Shown in pieces: positions 1 through 7,494 of a stretch of DNA of 44,135 bases. How positions within the stretch are numbered: the stretch's first letter is position 1; each line of letters opens with the position of its first letter. The notes under the pieces are model-generated. The model had not been told where the DNA came from. It searched no databases and was given only the letters and a program-made list of their open reading frames with translations. The translations under genes were made by a program, and so were the position numbers. This DNA is from JBMYYR01 sp049609625 (GTDB lineage: Bacteria > Bacteroidota > Bacteroidia > Flavobacteriales > CAJXXR01), in the NCBI GenBank assembly GCA_049609625.1, contig JBMYYR010000010.1:1-44135 (forward strand), written 5' to 3'.

Positions 1-1
1 T

Positions 2-151
2 TTGAATCAGAAAAAACTCTCTGAGCTTTTGGGCGTGAGTGCTTCTAGGTTGAGTGAATATCTGAATGGAAAAAGTGAGCCAAGTTTAAGAGTGGCAAGG
101 TCAATTAGTCAAGTTTTAGATATTGAAGCCTCAATTGTTTTGGGGCTTTAG
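2..151 (+). CDS. HigA-like HTH antitoxin, C-terminal part (5' end outside window)
   Basis: Only the last 49 codons are visible, open from the window edge and ending in TAG. The residues show a helix-turn-helix of the HigA/XRE kind: QKKLSELLGVSASRLSEYL followed by NGKSEPSLRVARSI and a short helix ending VLGL. This fits the C-terminal half of an antitoxin that binds DNA and neutralises a HigB-type mRNA interferase; the toxin gene would lie upstream, outside the window. The family match is by pattern only. It could also be a stand-alone XRE regulator. The next gene starts 173 bases later. Confidence 0.7.
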   Translation: MNQKKLSELLGVSASRLSEYLNGKSEPSLRVARSISQVLDIEASIVLGL

Positions 152-324
152 AAGTTTTCTATTTAATGTCTTTGCGACTATAATTTTGCACATAAATTCA
201 GAACGCTTACCTACAGTATTCAACATAGAGCCAAAAATAATAGTCAAAATCAACAAAAAATAAACGTAGTTTAGAAAAAAGACGTAATTTGCGAACTTGT
301 ATTTAAAACATAAATTTTTCTCAG

Positions 325-447
325 ATGAAAAAAACAATTGCAATTTTCGGTCTTTTTCTAGTTATTCTTTGTCTTCAATCATGCTGTACTACAGAATCTT
401 GCCCTGGTTTGTCTCAGGTAGAGCAAGCTGATCAGGGGAAGGCTTAA
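325..447 (+). CDS. Tiny predicted lipoprotein (40 aa)
   Basis: A short reading frame starting MKKTIAIFGLFLVILCLQSC has a classic lipoprotein signal peptide: two lysines, a hydrophobic core, then the lipobox LQSC. The mature part would be only about 20 residues (CCTTESCPGLSQ and a polar tail), with three cysteines. It ends 4 bases before the bacilliredoxin start, so the two are probably co-transcribed. I recognise no family. The signal peptide and the tight spacing support a real gene; the small size leaves doubt. A thiol link with the following redox protein is a guess. Confidence 0.5.
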   Translation: MKKTIAIFGLFLVILCLQSCCTTESCPGLSQVEQADQGKA

Positions 448-451
448 TACC

Positions 452-805
452 ATGCTTTCTTTTCTGAAATCGAAACCAGAAGCCTCGTTTCCTTGGCAAG
501 TTATTGAATCGCCAGAGCATTTAGAGTCGCTTTTGGAAGGAACGACTGTTTTCTTTAAACACAGTCCACGATGCTTTATTAGCCGCTCCGTAAAATCGAG
601 TTTTGAGGCTAAAGCACAAACATTCGATTTCAATTATTACCTTATTAATGTTATCGACCAAAGAGATTTGTCGAATCTTTTAGCCAAACACACGCAAGTT
701 GTTCATCAATCACCGCAACTTATTGTCGTAAAAAACAAAACCTGTTTGCATCATTCCTCTCATGAAGGTATTTTGGCTTCGGATGTTTTGGAGGCGTTTG
801 AGTAG
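452..805 (+). CDS. ytxJ: Bacilliredoxin, YtxJ family (monothiol)
   Basis: A 117-residue cytosolic protein with a thioredoxin-like fold. The active-site region FFKHSPRCFISRSV places a single cysteine at residue 41, as in the YtxJ/BrxC group (KHS.RC.IS pattern). In bacillithiol-using bacteria these proteins remove bacillithiol from S-bacillithiolated proteins after oxidative stress; many Bacteroidota make bacillithiol. The protein is the usual length for the family and starts at an ATG four bases after the small lipoprotein frame. No bacillithiol synthesis gene is in the window. Confidence 0.85.
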   Translation: MLSFLKSKPEASFPWQVIESPEHLESLLEGTTVFFKHSPRCFISRSVKSSFEAKAQTFDFNYYLINVIDQRDLSNLLAKHTQVVHQSPQLIVVKNKTCLHHSSHEGILASDVLEAFE

Positions 806-812
806 AACTTAC

Positions 813-921
813 GCTGTCGCTCGTTTGCAACGAGTGTTACAAACAAAGCACAACAAACTAAAATCATAGTATGCTTTTAGGGTACAGCATGCACTCGTTG
901 CAAACGAGTGCTAGCGATGAG
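813..921 (+). repeat. REP-like pair of inverted palindromes
   Basis: Two copies of a near-palindrome face each other: CTCGTTTGCAACGAGTG near 820-836 and its reverse complement CACTCGTTGCAAACGAG near 892-908. They are flanked by related ends (GCTGTCGC before the first, GCTAGCGA after the second) and about 55 bases apart. The whole could fold into a long hairpin or two small ones. This resembles a bacterial REP/BIME unit, often mobilised by RAYT (Y1 transposase) proteins. No such transposase is in the window. The gap 806-1184 holds otherwise only the promoter box listed below. Confidence 0.7.
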
Positions 922-1097
922 ACTAATTACATACCGAATCAGCATCATTCTCAATAAAAAAAACAAAAAAAAACACCTTTTGTCCCCGACTAAACACTCA
1001 ATAAATTCAATACAAGTCCAATAAAATAAGGGTTTTGACCTATTTTCTGAGACTATTTTTGTCCACGTTTACTTAGAGACAATTCACAAGTTTTACC

Positions 1098-1105
1098 TAT
1101 ATTTG
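1098..1105 (+). promoter_or_regulatory. -7 promoter box TATATTTG
   Basis: This is a perfect match to the Bacteroidota -7 consensus TAnnTTTG, about 80 bases before the small exported protein gene at 1185. I see no convincing -33 TTG at the expected distance. It probably drives the 1185-4473 pair, which ends in a strong terminator. Confidence 0.45.
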
Positions 1106-1184
1106 CTTATCAATTCTTCATAAGTCTTGAGCTTTTGGACATGTATAAACGCTTTTTGACAAGCATTTAATTTTTTACACTTTT

Positions 1185-1601
1185 ATGAAACCAATACTTT
1201 TCTTACTTTCCTTTGCCTTTTCTACTTTGGCATTTTCTCAAATTTCGGCAGACTCTAGGCTTTCGGCACGCTTTTCGGCGAGCGAAATTAGCACGATGGA
1301 AGCCGAGCAAGCTACCGAACTCAAATTATGGAATTATTATCTAGACCATGCCTTCTACATTATGGATGTTGGCACAAAAGCCTTAGAATATGCTGATTTA
1401 GCAGACCAAGCGGCTATAAATCCTGCCACCAACCTACCTTTTGATGTGAGCGCAGAATCGCCTTTTGATGACACCTTTAATGTCTTAAAATTTGATGTTA
1501 AACCCACCCAAAATGGATTGACATTCAAAGTAAATGACACACATATCATCGTTTTCTATTCTAAGTCCGTTTTTTTAAGTCAGTTTAATGACACCTTATA
1601 A
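1185..1601 (+). CDS. Small exported protein of unknown function
   Basis: A 138-residue protein with an N-terminal signal peptide (MKPILFLLSFAFSTLAFSQ, cleavage probably after FSQ or AFS). The mature part is about 120 residues and acidic, without cysteines, membrane segments or a sorting domain. It has a helical first half (EAEQATELKLWNYYLDHAFY) and a second half that ends in a predicted strand pair around DTHIIVFYSKSVFL. I do not recognise a named family. The next gene, a type IX secreted protein, starts 10 bases after its stop, so the two are very likely one transcript and may be functionally linked. It probably ends up in the periplasm. Confidence 0.7.
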   Translation: MKPILFLLSFAFSTLAFSQISADSRLSARFSASEISTMEAEQATELKLWNYYLDHAFYIMDVGTKALEYADLADQAAINPATNLPFDVSAESPFDDTFNVLKFDVKPTQNGLTFKVNDTHIIVFYSKSVFLSQFNDTL

Positions 1602-1611
1602 TTTTTTAGCT

Positions 1612-4473
1612 ATGTATAAATTACACGCCTTTACCTTTTTATTTCTTTTGACCTGTTCGGCTTGGGCACAATGCGGACCAAATCAGGACATGGTGTCTTT
1701 ATCCGTTACACCTACATCCAATGCCGAAAACCTCTACTGGACCTTAACAAATTCCGATGGCGAAGTCTTCGACTTTGATTTTGCTTTAGACAATGCTACC
1801 GCCAACCAAAACGATTTTTGTTTGCCTTATGGCGCTTATAACTTAAGCTTTTCGACGATGAATGGCGCAGCCTGGACGGGCAGCTACAGTTTGGTGAATA
1901 CCAACACTGGCAACAATGTACTTACGGGTACAGGCAGTAGCAGTTCCGCTTTGTTTTCTATGATGCCTCCGGGAGATTTTCCTTGTCAAACATTTACCGG
2001 AGCCATGACTTACGCTTTGCCCCCAGTAGCTGGTACAACGCCTTTTGTGGCTGGAGAAAACCCCGATACCTTGTTTATTTGTTTGGATGTGGCGCTAAAC
2101 ATCAACTTTGATTTTCCAGAAAACAACACCGATTATGAGCAGACTCAAGCCAATACCACAGTAGAATGGGAAGTAAATAATGTGGCAGGTGTACACCACG
2201 GCGAAGTCCATTCGGGTGCGCAAGTTACGTTTGATCTAACTGATCCTGTTTTGTATGAGATTATTATGACTGCAACCGATTGGAATGGCTGCGACTATGT
2301 TCAGTCGTTTTATATACGAAACACGTCTCCAAATACCTACGTAGATGTCTGGTCTGATGAAGACACCATTTGTGTTGATGAAATAGTGGAGATTCATACA
2401 AGTCATTTTAATACTAGTTTTCCATTAACCATTAGCGAGCCAAATCCTGTGTTTTTGGATGATGTAAATAATGGCTCAGGTCAGAATGCCGCTGAATATG
2501 TTTCAACTATCTCTATAGGTAGCTTTACGGAGGCTGATACACTTACGGCAGATTGTATTACAAGAGTTTGCGCCTCAATGGAGCATTCGTTTGTGGGAGA
2601 TTTAACCATTTATATGGAGTTGCCAGATGGTAATATTATTGATTTTCTACCAGATTTGAATGGTACAGGTGTGGGGAATGGATTTGGTTTGGTCTATATG
2701 GGTGAGCCTAACGATGGAGATGCGGCTAATCCAACACCCGGAACGCCTTATCGCTATTGTTGGTCTCCAGCTGTGCCAAGCACCCAAACCATGCACGCTT
2801 TAGCTACTTCTGTTGGTGGTACATTTCCTGAAACGGTTATAAACGGAGACGGTACATACACTAATGGTTATGCAGTAAATGCTGACAATGGAAATGGTTG
2901 GGATAATCAAATTGGTTCTTCAATAAACGGGGATTGGTCGATCCATATTATTGATTCTTGGGGGTCAGATAATGGTTATATTTTCGGTTGGGACTTTGAA
3001 CTTTGTGTAAGTCCTGATGTGGTCTATGTTGATTCCTTTTGGGTAGCAGATCCTACAGAGGCCTTTGTAGCGCCCAACCAAGCGTCGTTTACCGATAGAG
3101 ATGTTATAGGTGTTGTGGCAACCAACAATACCATGGAATTTGAATACCATATATTGGATAATTATGGCTGCGAATGGGAAGGCACACATAGCATTGTAAC
3201 ATGGGCGAACCCTGTGGCAGAAGATGATGCGATAGTGTTTTGCGATTCTACTTATCAGCTCGGGGTTGCAGATCCAAATGCCGAAAACTTCGGTTCGTGG
3301 TCCTATACGGCACCGCCAGGCGGACCAAGCAATGTGCAATTTAGCCCCAACACTACCGTGGCAAATCCTACCATAACCGTTCCCGAGCTCGGTACCTACG
3401 AATTTGTATACACCAGCGCCTGTGGCTCGCAAGATGTTCAAACCGTGGAGTTTGTTTCTCAGCCTCCAAGCCTAAACATCGTCAGCGATGTTCAGTGTAA
3501 TTTCAACATCCAACTTGAGGCTACCAATCCTATTCAAGATGGGGCGTGGACTGCCGAAGGGCCTTCGGGAGCTAGTATCAACATTACCGATCCTTTTGGT
3601 CCAACAACAAGTGTTTTGGTAGACGATTATGGGCTCTACACCTTTACTTATACCTATGCGTTTTGCGAAGCCAGTTTTTCTCATGATGTACTTGTAGAGT
3701 CGGTGGCACCCATTATTTCTACACCAGAAGATGACATCCTTTGCGATAAGTTTATTCAACTCAACGCGACCGTACCTGGCCATGTAGACCATTGGGAAGC
3801 TTCAGGCCCAGGCATCGTTAGCTTTGATGATTTCCAGTCGGCAAACACCGAAGCACAAGTTACGGCATTTGGAGCTTACACCTTCTATTTTTATGCCTGT
3901 GGCGGAGTAGATTCCATCGAAGTCAACTTTGTGCAAGAAGCACCACAAGTCTTTGCGCCAACCTTTGTGGAGTGTGGCACGGAAGCTCTTGTTACATCGA
4001 CCTATTCGGGGTCTGCGGCCGGTAGCTGGTCGGTAGAAGCAGGAACAAACGAAGATATTACCCTGACTGATTTGGGCAACAACACGGTCAGCCTAGAGAC
4101 CGACATCTATGGCGAAGCCTATGTAACCTATACCGTTTGTGATACCTCGACAACTGTTTTAGTTGTGTTTATGTGCGACTTGGTTATTCCAAACGTCTTT
4201 ACACCAAACCAAACCCAAGACAATCAGTCGTTTTATATCAAACGCTTGGAAACCACCTACTACGACAAATCGGTACTGAAAGTCTACAACCGCTGGGGTA
4301 AACTTGTCTACACCAACGGTGCTTACGGACTCACGGGCTCGTGGTGGGAAGGCAAAGACAGCAAAAGCGGAACCGATTTGCCCGAAGGCGAGTACTTCTA
4401 CGATCTGCAAGTCCACAACAAAGTAAACGACCAAACCGAATCGTATAAAGGAACGGTTCATATTTTTAGATAA
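1612..4473 (+). CDS. Secreted P-domain protein with type B (gliding) C-terminal sorting domain
   Basis: A 953-residue protein. The chosen start (ATG 1612, MYKLHAFTFLFLLTCSAWAQ) gives a clean signal peptide; an in-frame ATG at 1588 overlaps the previous gene and is less likely. Residues about 300-467 form a proprotein-convertase-type P-domain (HSFVGDLTIYMELPDG ... GDWSIHIIDSWGSDNGYIFG WDFELC), a beta-sandwich that usually accompanies peptidases; no peptidase domain is visible here. Repeated Ig/PKD-like beta modules follow, each with paired cysteines. The last 100 residues (CDLVIPNVFTPNQTQDN ... LKVYNRWGKLVY) are the gliding-motility-associated type B sorting domain, which directs export through the type IX system to the cell surface or medium. 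Role: probably an adhesin or matrix protein. Confidence 0.88.
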   Translation: MYKLHAFTFLFLLTCSAWAQCGPNQDMVSLSVTPTSNAENLYWTLTNSDGEVFDFDFALDNATANQNDFCLPYGAYNLSFSTMNGAAWTGSYSLVNTNTGNNVLTGTGSSSSALFSMMPPGDFPCQTFTGAMTYALPPVAGTTPFVAGENPDTLFICLDVALNINFDFPENNTDYEQTQANTTVEWEVNNVAGVHHGEVHSGAQVTFDLTDPVLYEIIMTATDWNGCDYVQSFYIRNTSPNTYVDVWSDEDTICVDEIVEIHTSHFNTSFPLTISEPNPVFLDDVNNGSGQNAAEYVSTISIGSFTEADTLTADCITRVCASMEHSFVGDLTIYMELPDGNIIDFLPDLNGTGVGNGFGLVYMGEPNDGDAANPTPGTPYRYCWSPAVPSTQTMHALATSVGGTFPETVINGDGTYTNGYAVNADNGNGWDNQIGSSINGDWSIHIIDSWGSDNGYIFGWDFELCVSPDVVYVDSFWVADPTEAFVAPNQASFTDRDVIGVVATNNTMEFEYHILDNYGCEWEGTHSIVTWANPVAEDDAIVFCDSTYQLGVADPNAENFGSWSYTAPPGGPSNVQFSPNTTVANPTITVPELGTYEFVYTSACGSQDVQTVEFVSQPPSLNIVSDVQCNFNIQLEATNPIQDGAWTAEGPSGASINITDPFGPTTSVLVDDYGLYTFTYTYAFCEASFSHDVLVESVAPIISTPEDDILCDKFIQLNATVPGHVDHWEASGPGIVSFDDFQSANTEAQVTAFGAYTFYFYACGGVDSIEVNFVQEAPQVFAPTFVECGTEALVTSTYSGSAAGSWSVEAGTNEDITLTDLGNNTVSLETDIYGEAYVTYTVCDTSTTVLVVFMCDLVIPNVFTPNQTQDNQSFYIKRLETTYYDKSVLKVYNRWGKLVYTNGAYGLTGSWWEGKDSKSGTDLPEGEYFYDLQVHNKVNDQTESYKGTVHIFR

Positions 4474-4500
4474 AACACCAGAACTACATTTTTCACTTAC

Positions 4501-4535
4501 AAAAGCCCTGATTTTTTTTCTAAATCAGGGCTTTT
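4501..4535 (+). terminator. Strong intrinsic terminator
   Basis: A perfect 14-bp stem (AAAAGCCCTGATTT with AAATCAGGGCTTTT), a 7-base loop and a T-run. It lies 27 bases after the type IX secreted protein gene and ends that transcript. The A-run on the left also makes it potentially bidirectional. Confidence 0.92.
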
Positions 4536-4665
4536 TTTGTTGTAACGTGTGGTAAGGGATTGGGGCTTGTTGATATAAAAGTTTAACAATCTGCATATTA
4601 ATCGGAAATTGAAAAATGATAAAATATTTTTTATTTTTTTCTATTTATGAATGAAACAAAGCTGT

Positions 4666-4673
4666 ATATTTGC
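4666..4673 (+). promoter_or_regulatory. -7 promoter box TATATTTG for tRNA-His
   Basis: A perfect TAnnTTTG box 11 bases before the mature tRNA 5' end. This is the spacing expected for a tRNA transcribed with a very short leader. A weak TTTA lies at the -33 distance. Confidence 0.6.
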
Positions 4674-4684
4674 AAACGAAAAAT

Positions 4685-4759
4685 GGAGATTGTAGCTCAG
4701 TTGGTTAGAGCATCGGATTGTGGTTCCGAGGGCCGCGGGTTCGAATCCCGTCTTTCTCC
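4685..4759 (+). tRNA. tRNA-His (GTG anticodon)
   Basis: A cloverleaf can be drawn: D stem GCTC/GAGC, anticodon stem TCGGA/TCCGA with loop TTGTGGT (anticodon GTG, histidine), variable GGGCC, T stem GCGGG/CCCGT with loop TTCGAAT. An extra G at 4685 facing C73 (4759) gives the G-1:C73 pair special to tRNA-His. The acceptor stem is odd: GAGATTG against CTTTCTC leaves two T-T mismatches at positions 5:68 and 6:67. CCA is not encoded. The gene stands alone between its own promoter box and a terminator. Confidence 0.93.
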
Positions 4760-4786
4760 CTTCTTAACCTTAGCTTAAGCAAGAAG

Positions 4787-4818
4787 AAAAAACACAGATC
4801 TAATGGTCTGTGTTTTTT
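4787..4818 (+). terminator. Terminator after tRNA-His
   Basis: AAAAAACACAGA pairs perfectly with TCTGTGTTTTTT, extended by a G-T and a C-G pair to a four-base loop (TAAT), with a terminal T-run. It ends the tRNA transcript. The rest of the gap, to 4962, shows nothing I can name. Confidence 0.85.
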
Positions 4819-4962
4819 GGTTTATAGACCTTTTTTCGATGTACTTGTTGCTGGCATTGCCTAGATGAGGTCTAAGTATTTAATGCTAATTGAGAAAATT
4901 TGCATCAAGTTTGGGATAAAATGAATAGTTTAGCCTATTATTTAAATGGATAAACAACATTG

Positions 4963-5658
4963 ATGTCAACAATACACAAAATCTTATTGGTGGATGATGA
5001 GGCTGATATTCTCGAAATATTGAGCTATAACCTTGAAAAAGAAGGTTTTGATGTAAAAGCGGTATCGACAGGGAAAGACGCATTGTTGTGCTTGGATGAT
5101 TTTCGACCAAATCTGATATTATTAGATTTAATGATGCCCGAAATGGATGGCATAGAAGCTTGCGAAATTATTCGATCTCATTCGGTGTATGATGACATTT
5201 TAATTGCTTTTCTGACGGCTCGGTCTGAAGATTATTCTCAGATTGCTGGGCTCAATTCGGGCGCAGACGACTACATTGCTAAGCCTATCAAACCCAAAGT
5301 GTTGGTGTCCAAAATTAAAGCCCTTTTGCGTCGAAAGCCGATCGGTATTTCTGTCGAAAATCCAAAAGAAAATATAATAAAAGTCTCGAATTTAAGTATC
5401 GACAAAGAGCAACATCTGGTTCTTCAATCTGGCCAAGCAATCGAATTGCCACGCAAAGAGTTTGAACTGCTTTTGCTTTTGGCGAGCAAACCAGGAAAAG
5501 TATTTAGCAGAGAAGAAATTTTCTCGAATATTTGGGGTTCGGATGTTGTGGTTGGTGGCAGAACCATTGATGTGCACGTCAGAAAAATTAGAGAAAAAAT
5601 AGGCGAAAGCCACATCAAAACCATCAAAGGTGTGGGGTATAAATTTGTAATTAAATGA
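4963..5658 (+). CDS. Response regulator, OmpR/PhoB family
   Basis: A 231-residue DNA-binding response regulator. The receiver domain (residues 5-120) has the acidic pair D11-D12, phospho-acceptor D55 (LILLDLMMPEMDG), T85 and K107 (AKP). The C-terminal winged helix (about 135-230) shows the typical ending IDVHVRKIREKIG and IKTIKGVGYKF. The start is ATG 4963; a TTG three bases upstream is less likely. The gene overlaps the histidine kinase by 4 bases (ATGA), so the pair is translationally coupled. It resembles the PhoB-like regulator common in flavobacteria, but the signal cannot be read from the sequence and I give no symbol. Confidence 0.93.
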   Translation: MSTIHKILLVDDEADILEILSYNLEKEGFDVKAVSTGKDALLCLDDFRPNLILLDLMMPEMDGIEACEIIRSHSVYDDILIAFLTARSEDYSQIAGLNSGADDYIAKPIKPKVLVSKIKALLRRKPIGISVENPKENIIKVSNLSIDKEQHLVLQSGQAIELPRKEFELLLLLASKPGKVFSREEIFSNIWGSDVVVGGRTIDVHVRKIREKIGESHIKTIKGVGYKFVIK

Positions 5659-6689
5659 CCAATAAAAACCTATTTTCGGTAAAATTCATTAGTGTGCTTA
5701 TTTTTCTTTTTAGCGCATTGCTTGTTTTTTTGTTACTGACATACAGTTTGTTAGATTTAAGTTTTTTTCTTTTGCTAAGCCTGTCAATGGTTTTTGCCTT
5801 AGCTTATACTCTATTGTTTTATGTTTTGGCTCAAGGCTTTTTTCGAACGGCTATTCGAGGAATTTATCAAAAAATTGACTTTGCCGAACAAGCCCCCTCA
5901 TCCTTAGGCGAACACAGTTTGGAGCACGCTCTGGGCAAGGTAGAATCTTGGCGAGAAGCTAAGCGCCTTCAGCTCAAAGACTATGAGGATCGAGAAAGTT
6001 ATCGACGTGAATTTTTGGGTAATGTTTCCCATGAACTCAAAACACCAATTTTTAATATTCAAGCTTATGTGCTCACCCTTTTGGATGGCGCCATAGAAGA
6101 CCCAGAAGTGAACGTCCGCTACCTCAAAAAAACTGAAAAAAGCATCAATAGAATGATTCGGATTGTGAATGATTTGGAAGGCATCACACAACTAGAATCT
6201 GGATTTTTGAAAATTGACAAGTCCGAACAAGACCTAACCACCATCATCGAAGATGCGATAGAGGTAGCTGAACTCCGCAAGCAAGAAAAACACATCGAAA
6301 TCAAAATAGAAAACACACATCAGGCTCGTTTTCAGGTGCTTTGCGATCGAGATCGGATGCGGCAAGCTTTTGTGAATTTATTGCTAAACGCCATCAAATA
6401 TGGAAAAGAAGGTGGCAATATTAGCATTAAATTGGAAGCCATAAAAAGCCGTGTTCGGATTGATATCGTTGATGATGGTATTGGCATTGCCGAGGAGCAT
6501 TTACCTAGACTTTTTGAACGTTTTTATCGAGTTGACAATACCTCGAGGACAAGCTCAAAGGGCGGTTCGGGCTTAGGTTTGGCCATCGTAAAGCATATTT
6601 TAGAAGCACATGATTCTGAGTTTAAGGTCTCCAGCATACCCGAAAAAGGCACCACATTTAGCTTTTATCTTTCGCTGGTGTCGCCCTGA
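5655..6689 (+). CDS. Sensor histidine kinase, PhoR-like minimal type
   Basis: A 344-residue inner-membrane kinase. Two hydrophobic segments (about 10-30 and 34-60) lie almost back to back, so there is hardly any periplasmic loop. The HisKA domain has the phospho-accepting H126 in FLGNVSHELKTP. The ATPase domain has the N box (NLLLNAIKYG), G1 box (DDGIGI), F box (LFERFYRVD) and G2 box (GGSGLGLAIVKHILE). It phosphorylates the regulator encoded just upstream. Without a PAS or periplasmic sensor domain, it probably senses the membrane itself or a partner protein. No terminator is visible after it. Confidence 0.92.
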   Translation: MTNKNLFSVKFISVLIFLFSALLVFLLLTYSLLDLSFFLLLSLSMVFALAYTLLFYVLAQGFFRTAIRGIYQKIDFAEQAPSSLGEHSLEHALGKVESWREAKRLQLKDYEDRESYRREFLGNVSHELKTPIFNIQAYVLTLLDGAIEDPEVNVRYLKKTEKSINRMIRIVNDLEGITQLESGFLKIDKSEQDLTTIIEDAIEVAELRKQEKHIEIKIENTHQARFQVLCDRDRMRQAFVNLLLNAIKYGKEGGNISIKLEAIKSRVRIDIVDDGIGIAEEHLPRLFERFYRVDNTSRTSSKGGSGLGLAIVKHILEAHDSEFKVSSIPEKGTTFSFYLSLVSP

Positions 6690-6783
6690 TTTGTTCTAAA
6701 GATTAAAATGGTAAGGTAAAAATTAGTAAAAGAATGATCTGAAATCATAAAGATTATGGTATTTTGTTAGATCAAGTCGAGTC

Positions 6784-6797
6784 CCGATAGCTATCGG
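6784..6797. repeat. 14-bp perfect palindrome CCGATAGCTATCGG
   Basis: A perfect palindrome inside GTCCCGATAGCTATCGGAAT, in the 151-base gap between the kinase and the hydrolase. It is 44 bases before the hydrolase start. From memory, this kind of CCGATAGCTATCGG word recurs in many marine Bacteroidota genomes. It may be a dispersed repeat or a protein-binding site. There is no T-run, so it is not a typical terminator. Confidence 0.55.
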
Positions 6798-6840
6798 AAT
6801 GGTATTAAAAAAATCAAGCTCTATAATTTAAAGCAAAAAA

Positions 6841-7491
6841 ATGATTATCAAAACACAAAAGACAGCATACGTTAAAACTATTGGAGACTTAAATGCAGAA
6901 ACCGAATCTATTCTTTTGGTGGCGCATGGTTATGGTCAATTGGTCGATTTCTTTGCTCGACACCTCGAAAACATCAAACATCCCAAACTTTGTATACTCT
7001 GTCCTGAAGCTCTAAATCGCTTTTACCTTTGCGGTTACCGTGGTAGAGTCGGCGCGCATTGGATGAGCAAATATCGGCGGGAGGAAGATATTGAGGATAA
7101 TCATTTCTATTTGAATCAGGTTTTTGAACAGGCTAAAGCTATAGCCCCAAACGCTGATTGGCATTTGTTAGGTTTTTCTCAAGGTGCACAGACGCTTTCG
7201 CGATGGCTTTGTCAGGAAAACATAGAGGCTAAAAGCTTGACACTTTGGGGCGGAAGACAAGCTTATGATGTTGATTGGGAGAGATTTAGAGCCTTTTCTG
7301 AACAACAAGCTGTCGAATTCAGAATTGGTGATGAAGATGAATATTATGATCCTGAAAAAATAGAAACTTGGTTAAATGAATTACGTGAAAACAAGTTGAG
7401 GTTTCGTTATCAAAGTTACAAAGGCTTACATCGATTAGAACGTCAAGCTCTGATTGATTTTGCTCAGCAAGTGTTGAAGTTAAACTATTGA
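6841..7491 (+). CDS. Alpha/beta hydrolase, phospholipase/carboxylesterase type
   Basis: A 216-residue cytosolic hydrolase. The nucleophile elbow GFSQG has S113, and VAHGYG near residue 27-32 supplies the oxyanion region. The acid is probably in GDEDEYYDPE (about 175) and the histidine in SYKGLHRLE (about 199). The region CPEALNRFYL matches the small esterase/phospholipase family that cleaves acyl esters. It lies 3 bases ahead of the membrane hydroxylase gene, so the two are probably co-transcribed, which hints at a lipid substrate. The exact substrate is unknown. Confidence 0.8.
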   Translation: MIIKTQKTAYVKTIGDLNAETESILLVAHGYGQLVDFFARHLENIKHPKLCILCPEALNRFYLCGYRGRVGAHWMSKYRREEDIEDNHFYLNQVFEQAKAIAPNADWHLLGFSQGAQTLSRWLCQENIEAKSLTLWGGRQAYDVDWERFRAFSEQQAVEFRIGDEDEYYDPEKIETWLNELRENKLRFRYQSYKGLHRLERQALIDFAQQVLKLNY

Positions 7492-7494
7492 TAA

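Noticed and set aside
1588..1611. ATG start for the secreted P-domain protein
   Set aside because: It overlaps the previous gene and adds eight residues before a good signal peptide; ATG 1612 is preferred.
2965..3792. Open frames of 158 and 106 codons on the minus strand
   Set aside because: They lie inside the secreted P-domain gene, have no signal or known motif, and their composition reflects the opposite strand.
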